DNA of 64,000 bases, from contig CAVOIP010000005.1 in NCBI GenBank assembly GCA_963696105.1, positions 1,736,001 through 1,800,000 on the forward strand, given 5' to 3'. The notes under the pieces were generated by a model. It was not told the origin of the DNA. It did no database searches and saw only the letters and a program-made list of their open reading frames with translations. The DNA comes from CAVRTM01 sp963696105. Its GTDB lineage: Bacteria; Actinomycetota; Actinomycetes; Actinomycetales; Dermatophilaceae. Positions 1 to 7,586 of the stretch are shown here, one piece after another; positions within the stretch are counted from its first letter, which is position 1; each line of letters opens with the position of its first letter. The position numbers and the translations under genes are program-made.

Positions 1-43
1 AACATCCCCAACCCCGGTAGGCATCGGGGGATCGCCGCACCCG

Positions 44-280
44 TCACCGGCACGACCCGTCGAGTCCGACAACTCCGGCACCCCGCCGCAACGGGATACC
101 GGGGCCGCCCTGCGGCCATGAACCGGCTCGACCCCGCGGCTCAGCGCGGTCGAACGCCCTGAGCCTGCTGGTGGGGACGCCCGCGGGCCAACCACGCGGT
201 GCCGCTACCGCGACGTTGCCGATGAGTGGCTCGACGATGTGCCGTGCCACCCGGCTGAAGGATCGGTTGGTTTCACTCAT
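44..280 (-). CDS. small hypothetical protein, coupled to the SpoIIE phosphatase
   Basis: A 78-residue ORF whose ATG overlaps the TGA of the upstream phosphatase gene in an ATGA arrangement, the usual sign of translational coupling. I do not recognise a family. The first 38 or so residues (Ser/Arg/Val-rich, with VARHIVEPLIGNVAVA) look like normal protein, while the rest is Gly/Arg/Pro-rich and could be a frame-shifted tail. No membrane segment or signal peptide is visible. SpoIIE phosphatases often sit with anti-sigma or anti-anti-sigma partners, but nothing here shows a STAS or HATPase motif. It may be a truncated or frameshifted remnant, and the window edge hides the downstream context. Confidence 0.4.
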   Translation of the reverse strand: MSETNRSFSRVARHIVEPLIGNVAVAAPRGWPAGVPTSRLRAFDRAEPRGRAGSWPQGGPGIPLRRGAGVVGLDGSCR

Positions 281-1635
281 CTGGCGCGGCTTGCGGCACT
301 CGCGCGGGACGGATCAGCGCCGGCGACGGTGGCTCGATTGCGGCCGTGGCCGCCGTGCCAGTCCAGGACCAGCAGCGTCGCGTCATCGGCCAGGGTGGGC
401 CCGCAGGTCTGAAGGACCTTGTCGGTCAGCCGGCGTGTGGTTTCGCGCGGATGGAGCGCCCGGGTCTGCCCGATCTCGGCGATCAGGTCGAGGGTGGCCG
501 CGCCCCGCTCGAGCATGCCGTCGGTGACCACCACCAGCCGGTCGCCTCGCTCGAGCACGAGGTCGGTGCTCTCGTAGTCGGTGTCGATGAACAGGCCCAG
601 CGGGAGGTTCACCGGAAGCTCCAGCGGCGTGACCGTCCCGTCGCGGCACAGGTAGGGCGCGACGTGCCCGGCGTTGATGAGCGTGAGGGTGCCGGTGTGC
701 AGGTCCAGCCGGCCCAGCAGGCCAGTCACGAAGGCCTCCGAGGCTCGCTCGCACCCGTCCTCGACCAGCGCGCGGTTGGCGGCGGCTGCCTGCTCGAGCA
801 GCGTGCCACCCATCCGGCGCGTGTTGCGGAGGCTGCCGACGCACAAGGTGGCGGTCAGGGCACTGGCCACGCCGTGACCCATGGCGTCGGTCACGGACAG
901 GTGAAGGAGATCACGAGCCAAGCTGTAGTCGAAGGTGTCGCCACCGATGGAGGCCGCTGGCTCCAGCCACGCCGACAGGGTCAACGCCCCGGCCTCGCAG
1001 GTGAACGCGGCCGGCAACAGCCGGCGCTGGATCTCCGCAGGGAGGGTGAACAGCGCACTGCGCTGGGCCCACTCAAAGAGGTCGGTGTGCCGGCGGTTGG
1101 CGATCACGACAAAGGACAGCACGTGCGCGATTCGGGAGATCTCCGACAGCACGGCCGCGTTCGGTTCGCGGGGCAAGGACAGCTGCAGCAGCCCGAGCGC
1201 CTCCCCTCGCTCGGTCACCGGTGCCAGCACCTCCCACCGTTCGCCCTCGCGGCCCCTGCCTCCGGGTGGCAGCACCTGGACGGTCTGGGTCCGCAGCGCC
1301 TCCGCGGCGGCGCCCCCTCCGGCAACCGGCAGGTCCACGGCCTGCTCGTCGTCGTCGAGCCGCGGCCGGCCCCCGGAACCGCCGAGCTCGGCGCGTACAC
1401 CGACCGGGTCCGCGCTGGCCTGGGAGAGGCGGACCAAGCCACGCCCGGAGACGTCGGCGATCAGGAAGAACGCCGCCGACGCCTTCAGCGCGGCGGACAG
1501 ATCCGCCGTAACGGCCTCGACCGCCTCCAGGGGCGAGGCGTCCTCGGCGGCATCCAGGACCCGGCCCAGCGCCTCGGTCGACGTCCGGCACACCCGGCGG
1601 TAATCGCTCCAGCGCCAGCGCGAGTGGCTGCCCAT
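277..1635 (-). CDS. GAF-domain PP2C-type (SpoIIE/RsbU) protein phosphatase
   Basis: Predicted cytosolic Ser/Thr phosphatase of 452 residues. Residues about 30-185 form a GAF-like sensor, and residues about 205-435 form a SpoIIE/PP2C domain. The metal-binding signature GGDTFD lies at 231-236, D250 leads AMGHG (251-255), and the terminal DDAT motif lies near the end. Family members dephosphorylate anti-sigma-factor antagonists and thereby release alternative sigma factors; no such partner is visible here, so the target is unknown. I chose this ATG because AAGGAGG sits 10 nt upstream. The reading frame is open further upstream, but that extension has non-coding composition. The stop overlaps the start of the following small ORF. 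Confidence 0.85.
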   Translation of the reverse strand: MGSHSRWRWSDYRRVCRTSTEALGRVLDAAEDASPLEAVEAVTADLSAALKASAAFFLIADVSGRGLVRLSQASADPVGVRAELGGSGGRPRLDDDEQAVDLPVAGGGAAAEALRTQTVQVLPPGGRGREGERWEVLAPVTERGEALGLLQLSLPREPNAAVLSEISRIAHVLSFVVIANRRHTDLFEWAQRSALFTLPAEIQRRLLPAAFTCEAGALTLSAWLEPAASIGGDTFDYSLARDLLHLSVTDAMGHGVASALTATLCVGSLRNTRRMGGTLLEQAAAANRALVEDGCERASEAFVTGLLGRLDLHTGTLTLINAGHVAPYLCRDGTVTPLELPVNLPLGLFIDTDYESTDLVLERGDRLVVVTDGMLERGAATLDLIAEIGQTRALHPRETTRRLTDKVLQTCGPTLADDATLLVLDWHGGHGRNRATVAGADPSRASAASRAR

Positions 1636-2195
1636 GGCCCCAGCGCCTCCTTCCTCAGCCAGCTCCGCATGGCCCTCGTGGCCCCGGGTGTCCGGCGCCA
1701 TCGCGGGGGTGTGGACTGGGGAACCGTCGCCTGCTGCGCGAGGTACCACAACTCGAGCCGGGAATGTGGTGAGGGGAGCGGCGCCGTCTGGGAGTTGCCG
1801 CCTTCCGCCTCCGCCCGCTGCTGTTGCGACCTCTCCTACGGTCCGCTGTCCGCCATGGGTGCCGGCGCGCAGGACGGCCGGCCTCATCGACCTGATGCTG
1901 GGCCGGCAGCACGCCCGCCGCCTGGTCGGTGCTGCCGAGGTGGTCGACGACGGCCAGGGGCAGGTGCACGTGGGGATCGGCCTGCTCGGCCAGGCGCAGG
2001 CACAGCTGCACCATCTGGGCCGCCTGGTGGCGACGTGGGGGCTGTGGCCATCCCCTCCCAACCGAATGACCCGGAGACGCCGACGTACACGTTCGGGCCA
2101 GCTGTGCCCTCGCCCCGGTTCCGCCGATACCGCAGCGGAGTGGAATCCATGCCCGCCCGCGGCCGGGCCCCACTGCGGCGACCGCATGCCCAACG
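1636..2195. other. 560-bp stretch without a convincing gene
   Basis: Several frames stay open here only because the GC content is high. On the minus strand one short run (about 1880-2040) reads like real protein, with AAQMVQLCLRLAEQADPH as a sample, but it has no start, no RBS and no recognisable family. It may be a remnant of a decayed gene upstream of the phosphatase. I see no tRNA, repeat or clear promoter. Confidence 0.4.
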
Positions 2196-2504
2196 TCAGC
2201 TGCAGGACCCACGATGCCCACGCCGGTCTCGGCTGCCACAACGGCAGGGCCCGACGGCCACTGCGCACCGAACCGCGACCGTGAGGATGGCCTGGCCACC
2301 GCTCATGGCCACCGGCACGAACCGGCCATGCATCAACAGCGCCGACGAGCACTCCGCAGCAGGGGCGACCTGGTCACCGGCCCGGTCCGCGGCTGCCTGC
2401 AGGGACGCCTCGATCGCCCGGGTGCTCAACGGCACCGCCCGCAACTCGTCCACAACCATTTCCCGCAGCGTCCGAAGCGGCGTTGTTCGACGGTGCCCGA
2501 CCAT
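2196..2504 (-). CDS. small hypothetical protein downstream of a DosR-like box
   Basis: About 102 residues from the chosen ATG, which has AGGGA 8 nt upstream. An in-frame ATG at 2585 would give 129 residues but has no ribosome-binding site. The central part (TLREMVVDELRAVPLSTRA, then ALLMHGRFVPVAMSGGQAIL) looks like folded protein; the last 20 residues are Arg/Cys/Gly-rich and may be a frame-shifted tail. I recognise no domain. A GGGAC-N4-GTCCC palindrome begins 94 bp upstream of the start, the same geometry seen at other genes in the window, so it may belong to a stress or dormancy regulon. Confidence 0.35.
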   Translation of the reverse strand: MVGHRRTTPLRTLREMVVDELRAVPLSTRAIEASLQAAADRAGDQVAPAAECSSALLMHGRFVPVAMSGGQAILTVAVRCAVAVGPCRCGSRDRRGHRGSCS

Positions 2505-2597
2505 GAACGGGATCCCTTGCTTCGGGGTCAGCCGACGGGTCCGGTCGGCCAGATGTCTCGTCCACGTCACTGTGACAGCCGGCATCGCAGAAAGGAC

Positions 2598-2613
2598 AGG
2601 GACCTCGGTCCCT
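2598..2613. promoter_or_regulatory. DosR/DevR-like box 1 (GGGAC-N4-GTCCC)
   Basis: AGGGACCTCGGTCCCT: both half-sites are perfect and only the two central bases break the dyad. It matches the core spacing of the mycobacterial DosR box (GGGAC-N4-GTCCC). It lies upstream of the small minus-strand gene that starts at 2504. Binding by a DosR/DevR homologue is inferred. Confidence 0.45.
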
Positions 2614-2928
2614 AGATCCCGCAGCGCGACGGCATCCAGCTTCTAAGCCATCTGGTCGACGCGTGCCAGCGGCGTGGCGCATCTGCGGGCGTCGGCGTCC
2701 TGCATTGGTGAGCGCGCCGGGCCCGGCAAGTGGACATCCCGGGCATGCCCCGTCCGTTGTCCAGCGCCGGTGCCCTGCCACACGGTCGAACGTCCCGTGT
2801 TCTCAGGAGCCTTCCAGCGGATACTCGTGGCGACATCAGGTCCATGCTGTGGCAGCGCTCGTGAGCGGCCCCTGAGGCGCACCCACGCGAATGCCGAGGC
2901 GAGCGCACATCCCCAAGAGGAGGGTCAC
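2614..2928. other. intergenic region with no recognised gene
   Basis: This lies between the DosR-like box and the amine oxidase. No ORF has both an RBS and protein-like composition. The only clear element is the Shine-Dalgarno AAGAGGAGGG just before the oxidase start. Confidence 0.4.
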
Positions 2929-4528
2929 ATGACCGCGCAGGTGTCGAGGCGGGCCGTCCTGGAGGCCGTGGGCGCCGTGGGCGGCGCCGGGATCCTCTTC
3001 GAGAGCATGGGGGCGCTGGGCCTGGCGCCCACCGCGGGCGGGGCCCACGCGCCGTACCATGCGCCGACCCCTGGTGACTTCTCCCTCACGGGGCGCCGCC
3101 GAGCGCGCGTGGTCGTTCTCGGTGCCGGTATCGCCGGTCTGACGGCGGCCTACGAGCTGGGCAAGGCCGGGTACGACTGCGTTGTCCTGGAGGCGAGCGG
3201 CCGCCCCGGTGGGCGCAACTGGACCATCCGCGGCGGCACCACGGAACGGGACCTGGACGGGCACGTGCAGACGGCCAGGTTCGGCCAGGGCCAGTACCTC
3301 AACGCGGGGCCGGCCCGGATCGCCCAGTGGATGGTGACGATGGACTACTGCCGCGAGCTGGGTGTGGCGATCGAGACCGCTGGCGAACCAGAACGCCAGC
3401 TCGTACATCTACCACGAGAAGGGTCCGCTGTCGGGGAGCGGGATCCGTTACCGGGCAGCGAAGGCCGACGTCTACGGCTACATCTCCGAGCTGCTGGCCA
3501 AGGCCACGGACCAGGGCGCGCTGGACCAGACGCTGAGCGCGGCCGACAAGGAGTGCCTGCTGAGCTTTCTCCAGGACTTCGGCGACATCACCGGGCGGAG
3601 CAAGGGCTGGCGGTACGAGGGGAGCAGCCGCCGGGGGTACCGTGTGAATCCCGGCGCAGGCAGCCAGCAGGGCGTCGTGGCCGGGCCGCCACCGTCGCTG
3701 CACGACATCCTGGGCAGTCGGATCGGCCTCGACTTCTCCTTCGAGTTCGAGTACAAGCAGGCGATGATGATGTTTCAGCCGGTCGGCGGGATGGACCACA
3801 TCGCCTACGCCCTGGCGGCGAAGGTGGGTCCGGGGCGGCTGCGATACCGCTCGCAGGTCCTCTCATTCGCCGACCGCGCTGACGGTGTCGAGGTGGCCTA
3901 CCGCGACGAGCAGGGGCGGATCCACTGCGAGCGGGCAGACTTCTGTGTCGCCGCGATGCCGCCGCACCTGCTGGCACGCCTGCGCCACAACCTGGGGACA
4001 CCGGTGCAGCTGGCGCTGACCAGGCCGCAACCGCTCGCCATCGGCAAGATGGGCCTGGAGTACGGACGGCGGTGGTGGGAGGAGGACGAGCGGATCTTCG
4101 GCGGCATCACCACCACCGACCTGGACATCGAGGAGATCTGGCACCCGTCCTACGGATTTTTCGGACAACGGGGCGTGCTGCTCGGCTACTACAACGAGGG
4201 GGCCAACGCCAAGCTGTACGAGGCGATGACCCCGCGGGAGAGGGTCTCCCGTGCGGTCGCCCAGGGCGTGAAGATCTACGGCGAGAAGTACCGGTCCGAG
4301 CTCGTCTCGGCCTTCTCGGTCGCCTGGCGCCGCATTCCGCACATCGAGACTGGGTGGCTGAGCTGGCCGAAGGGCACCGAGCGTGAGTACGCCCTGCTGA
4401 ACCAGCCCGCGGGTCACGTGTACTTCGCAGGCGACTGGCTCACCCACCTCATCTCGTGGCAGGCCGGGGCGTTCCTGTCCGCACGGGCGGCGGTCACGCA
4501 GATCCACCAACGGGTGATGGCCACCTGA
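2929..4528 (+). pseudogene. flavin-dependent amine oxidase with Tat-type signal, one frameshift
   Basis: FAD-dependent monoamine / L-amino-acid oxidase family, about 532 residues if the frame is repaired. The start has AAGAGGAGGG upstream. Residues 6-8 (SRR) with the following hydrophobic stretch resemble a twin-arginine export signal. The Rossmann motif GAGIAG is at 65-70, followed by an acidic E and PGGR. After about position 3380 the sequence continues in another frame (NQNASSYIYHEKG onward) and runs to the C-terminal FAD-binding GHVYFAGDWLTHLISWQAGA. A single inserted base near 3380-3385 explains this, since the total span is 3n+1. It is either a true pseudogene or a consensus error. The family oxidatively deaminates amines or amino acids. 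The neighbouring opposite-strand assembly line suggests a tailoring or precursor role, which is inference. Confidence 0.8.
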
Positions 4529-4606
4529 GGGCTGGTCCCCACCGCGGGTGTGCAGTCCACCCCTCACGACCCCGCGGCAGCGGCCTCCTCCTGGCGCGCG
4601 GCCGGG

Positions 4607-4879
4607 TCAGCTCACCTTGGACTCCACGAAGGCCGCGAGTCCCCCGAGGGTGTAGAGAACCTCACCGACGATCTCGCGGAGCTCGATGTCGATCCCGAAC
4701 CGTTTTCGCAAGGCAACGATGAGCTTCACCACGGTCAGCGAGTCGAGCTCGGCAAAGTTGCCGTAGAGCTCCGTCTCCGGCCCGAGGTCACCGGCTTGGT
4801 CCTCGATGTCCAGCGTGGCCACGACGACGGCCTTCACCTCGTCGAAGATCGCCGCCGAGACCTCGGTCGAGCTCGTCAT
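4607..4879 (-). CDS. discrete acyl/peptidyl carrier protein
   Basis: A 90-residue carrier protein with the phosphopantetheine site LDSLTVVKL (Ser47) and the flanking helix pattern of type II ACP/PCP proteins. It carries covalently bound acyl or aminoacyl intermediates between enzymes. Its ATG overlaps the TGA of the acyl ligase by 4 nt (ATGA), so the ligase probably loads this carrier. It is the last gene of the minus-strand set and converges with the amine oxidase. No thioesterase or phosphopantetheinyl transferase is visible in the window. Confidence 0.9.
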   Translation of the reverse strand: MTSSTEVSAAIFDEVKAVVVATLDIEDQAGDLGPETELYGNFAELDSLTVVKLIVALRKRFGIDIELREIVGEVLYTLGGLAAFVESKVS

Positions 4880-6573
4880 GTGGCTGCTCCTGATCGGTCG
4901 TGCAGGGGACGGGCGGCGGTGAGCTCGTGGCGGAGGAACCCCCGGTCCAGCTTGCCGTTCGGCGACCGCGGCATGTCAGCACGGACGATCACCTCGGCCG
5001 GCACCATGTAGCGGGGGAGGACCTGCCGCAGGCGTGCCGTCACCGCGGCCGGGTCGAAGCCGGCAGGGTTGCCGGGTGTCACGACGAGGACCACTCGATG
5101 GCCGAGCGCCTCGTCCTCGAGGCCGAGCGCGACGGCCTCGTGGACCAGGCCGGTCTCGTACGCGACCTCCTCGATCTCCTGGGGGCTGACCCGATACCCC
5201 GATGTCTTGATCATGTCGTCACGCCGTCCGACGAAGAACAAGAAGCCCTCCTCGTCGCGGACCACGACGTCGCCGGACCAGACCGCCAGCTCCGGGGTGC
5301 ACAGCCCGACCGGGCGGTTCGGTGGGGGGCGGAACCGCTGTGCCGTGCGTTCCGCGTCGTTCCAGTACCCCAGGGCGACCAGGGGACCTCGGTGCACCAG
5401 CTCACCGGGCTCGCCCGGACCGCAGAGGCTGCCGTCCTCGCGAGCCACGAGGATCTCGGCGTTGGGGATGGCCTTGCCGATGGAGTCGGGCCGCCGGTCG
5501 ACCTCCCGGGGATCGAGGTAGGTGGAGCGGAAGGCCTCCGTCAGGCCGTACATCAGGTACGGCGCCGCGGCCGGGAAGATCGCGCGCAGTCGTTGCAGGG
5601 TGACGCGGGGGAGTCGTCCCCCGGTGTTGGCGAAGTAGCGCATCCTGGCCACGGCCTCGGGCGGCCACGTCTCCGCCGCCAGCTGTATCCACAGCGGCGG
5701 TACGCCCACCATTCCGGTGATGTGGTTCTCTGCACACAGCCGCACGACGTCCCCCGGCAGCAGGTAGTCGGCGAGGACCACGTGGGCGCCGACGCAGAAG
5801 CCGGTCGTCAGCTGGCTCAGCCCGGCGTCGAAGCTCAGCGGGAGAACGGCGAGGATCCGGTCCTCTGAGGTGTTCTCCAGGTAGGCGCTGACGCTCTCCG
5901 CGCCGACGATGAGGTTGCGGTGCGACAGCACGACGCCCTTCGGCGCTCCGGTGCTCCCCGAGGTGTAGAGGATCGCCGCCACATCCGTGTCCACGCCCCC
6001 GGTCGTAGGACACACGGCCTCGCTCGCACGCTCGGCGACCTCCGACCACGCGAGCACGCGGTAGGGAGCGTCCTCGTCCTCGGCGGGCGGGTCGCCCAGG
6101 ACCAGGACGTAGGAGAGCGACTTGCAGGTGGCGAGCTCGGTGCGCAGGGACCGCAGCCGCTCCGTGGACGTCACCAGCACCCGCACCGCGCAGTCGTCGA
6201 GGATGTGCCTCACCTGCCTGGGCCGGAGCACGGGGTTCACGGGGACGAAGACGCCGCCAGCCCGCGAGCAACCAAGCAGCGCCACGACGGTCTCGATCCT
6301 CTTGTCGAGAAAGACCGCCAGCCGCTCGCCGCCCTCGAGCCCGAGGTCTCGAAGGCCGGCCGCCGCGAGCTCCGTCCGCTCGTGCAGCTCGGCATACGTG
6401 TTCGTGGTCCTCCGCGAGGTCAGGGCAGGCGCACCGGGGTTGCGCTGCGCGGACCTGGCCACGAGGTCGGGCACCCGGATGAGCACTCCCGACGTTCTCT
6501 TCTCGTGATCGGGGCTGGAGGCCGGGCTCGACACTCGTGGCTCTGCAAACGATCGCGTACGGGACGTCGTCAT
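4876..6573 (-). CDS. AMP-forming acyl/aminoacyl ligase (adenylation enzyme)
   Basis: A 565-residue member of the ANL superfamily, which activates a carboxylate as its adenylate and transfers it to CoA or a carrier thiol. The visible core motifs are A3 YTSGSTGAPKG (203-213), A5 YGLTEA, A7 SGDVV, A8 GRRDDMIKTSGYRVSP and the C-terminal catalytic Lys in PRSPNGKLDR. It is closest in feel to stand-alone acyl-CoA ligases or adenylation domains of carrier-dependent clusters. The substrate cannot be read from the sequence. Its start overlaps the TauD gene stop by 4 nt and its stop overlaps the ACP start, which supports a tight operon. The first 25 residues are a low-complexity Ser-rich leader. Confidence 0.9.
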   Translation of the reverse strand: MTTSRTRSFAEPRVSSPASSPDHEKRTSGVLIRVPDLVARSAQRNPGAPALTSRRTTNTYAELHERTELAAAGLRDLGLEGGERLAVFLDKRIETVVALLGCSRAGGVFVPVNPVLRPRQVRHILDDCAVRVLVTSTERLRSLRTELATCKSLSYVLVLGDPPAEDEDAPYRVLAWSEVAERASEAVCPTTGGVDTDVAAILYTSGSTGAPKGVVLSHRNLIVGAESVSAYLENTSEDRILAVLPLSFDAGLSQLTTGFCVGAHVVLADYLLPGDVVRLCAENHITGMVGVPPLWIQLAAETWPPEAVARMRYFANTGGRLPRVTLQRLRAIFPAAAPYLMYGLTEAFRSTYLDPREVDRRPDSIGKAIPNAEILVAREDGSLCGPGEPGELVHRGPLVALGYWNDAERTAQRFRPPPNRPVGLCTPELAVWSGDVVVRDEEGFLFFVGRRDDMIKTSGYRVSPQEIEEVAYETGLVHEAVALGLEDEALGHRVVLVVTPGNPAGFDPAAVTARLRQVLPRYMVPAEVIVRADMPRSPNGKLDRGFLRHELTAARPLHDRSGAAT

Positions 6574-7574
6574 GGGGTGCCCACCTCAACCGTCGGCGAG
6601 CAGTCGGCCAGCCGCACCGGGTCAGCCATCCCCACCAGGACCTCACGCGCTCCGGTGTAGGGCTCCCTGCTGTGGGCGCATCGGACGTTGTCGACGAGCA
6701 TCAGGTCGCCCGTCCGCCACGGCTCCCTCCTGGTCTCGGCCTCGTACACCTCGTTGATCAGCTGCACGACGTCCTCACCGATCGGGTCGCCGCCCCCGAA
6801 GCGGGTGGTGAACGGCAGCCCCTCGGCGCCGTAGGTGTCGACCAGGAACTCGTGCACATCGGGGTCGATCGTCCACTCGTTGAGGAAGGCGATCTGGTTG
6901 AACCAGCAGCGCCGACCGGTGACCGGGTGGCGCACCACCGCGCTGCGGCGCTGCCGCGTGCGCAGTCCGCCATCGGGTTGCCACTCGAGCTCGATCGCGT
7001 TGGCGCGGCAGTAGCTCTCGACCGCGCCGCGGTCCTCGGTGCCGAACGCCTGGGCGACCGATGCGCCGATCTCCTCGTTGTAGTTGCGGACGAGGACCCA
7101 GCCTTCCCGCTCGAGCCGCCCTACGAGGGTGTCCGGCAACTGTTCGAGCACGGCCGCGGCGTCCGCCACTCCGGTCGCCCCGCCCTGGGCGGGCGCGGAC
7201 AGGCACGCGAACTGCATCAGCCCAGGGAACTCCAGCCGGTAGCTCAGCTCGTGGTGCATGCACATCGGCTGGTTCGGCGGCCACTTGGTCGAGGAGTAGA
7301 CGCCGTCGGAGTACGTCTGCCGCTCCGCGAACGCCTCTCTCTCGATCATCAGGCCCGCGGTGGCCAGCGCCCGGAACACAGCGGTCACTTCCCCCGCGTC
7401 GTGCAGCCCGAGCCCGCGGACCAGGACCGCACCATGCTCGGTGACGACCGTGCGCAGCGCGTCGCGGTGGACGGCGGCCCAGTCCCGTCCGTCGCCGGCG
7501 GCATCGACTCCCAGCATCGGGACTCTGCCCGGCGCCAGCTCCACGTCCATCAGCAAGGGTGACGAGGACGACAT
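6570..7574 (-). CDS. TauD/TfdA-family Fe(II)/2-oxoglutarate dioxygenase
   Basis: A 334-residue non-haem iron, 2-oxoglutarate-dependent oxygenase. The facial-triad elements are H107-x-E109 in the block CMHHELSYRLEFPG and the distal His at about residue 301 (NVRCAHSREPYTG), followed by the 2-oxoglutarate-binding Arg. Such enzymes hydroxylate, desaturate or halogenate amino acids, often while tethered to a carrier protein in natural-product pathways. The gene lies 12 nt after the NRPS-terminal gene and overlaps the ligase start (ATGA). A role in modifying a carrier-bound amino acid is inferred from this context. Confidence 0.9.
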   Translation of the reverse strand: MSSSSPLLMDVELAPGRVPMLGVDAAGDGRDWAAVHRDALRTVVTEHGAVLVRGLGLHDAGEVTAVFRALATAGLMIEREAFAERQTYSDGVYSSTKWPPNQPMCMHHELSYRLEFPGLMQFACLSAPAQGGATGVADAAAVLEQLPDTLVGRLEREGWVLVRNYNEEIGASVAQAFGTEDRGAVESYCRANAIELEWQPDGGLRTRQRRSAVVRHPVTGRRCWFNQIAFLNEWTIDPDVHEFLVDTYGAEGLPFTTRFGGGDPIGEDVVQLINEVYEAETRREPWRTGDLMLVDNVRCAHSREPYTGAREVLVGMADPVRLADCSPTVEVGTP

Positions 7575-7586
7575 CTCGATCTCCTT

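Noticed and set aside
346..2646. A plus-strand frame of about 766 codons opposite the SpoIIE phosphatase
   Set aside because: No start signal and no protein-like motifs; the opposite strand carries a clear GAF-SpoIIE protein with an RBS.
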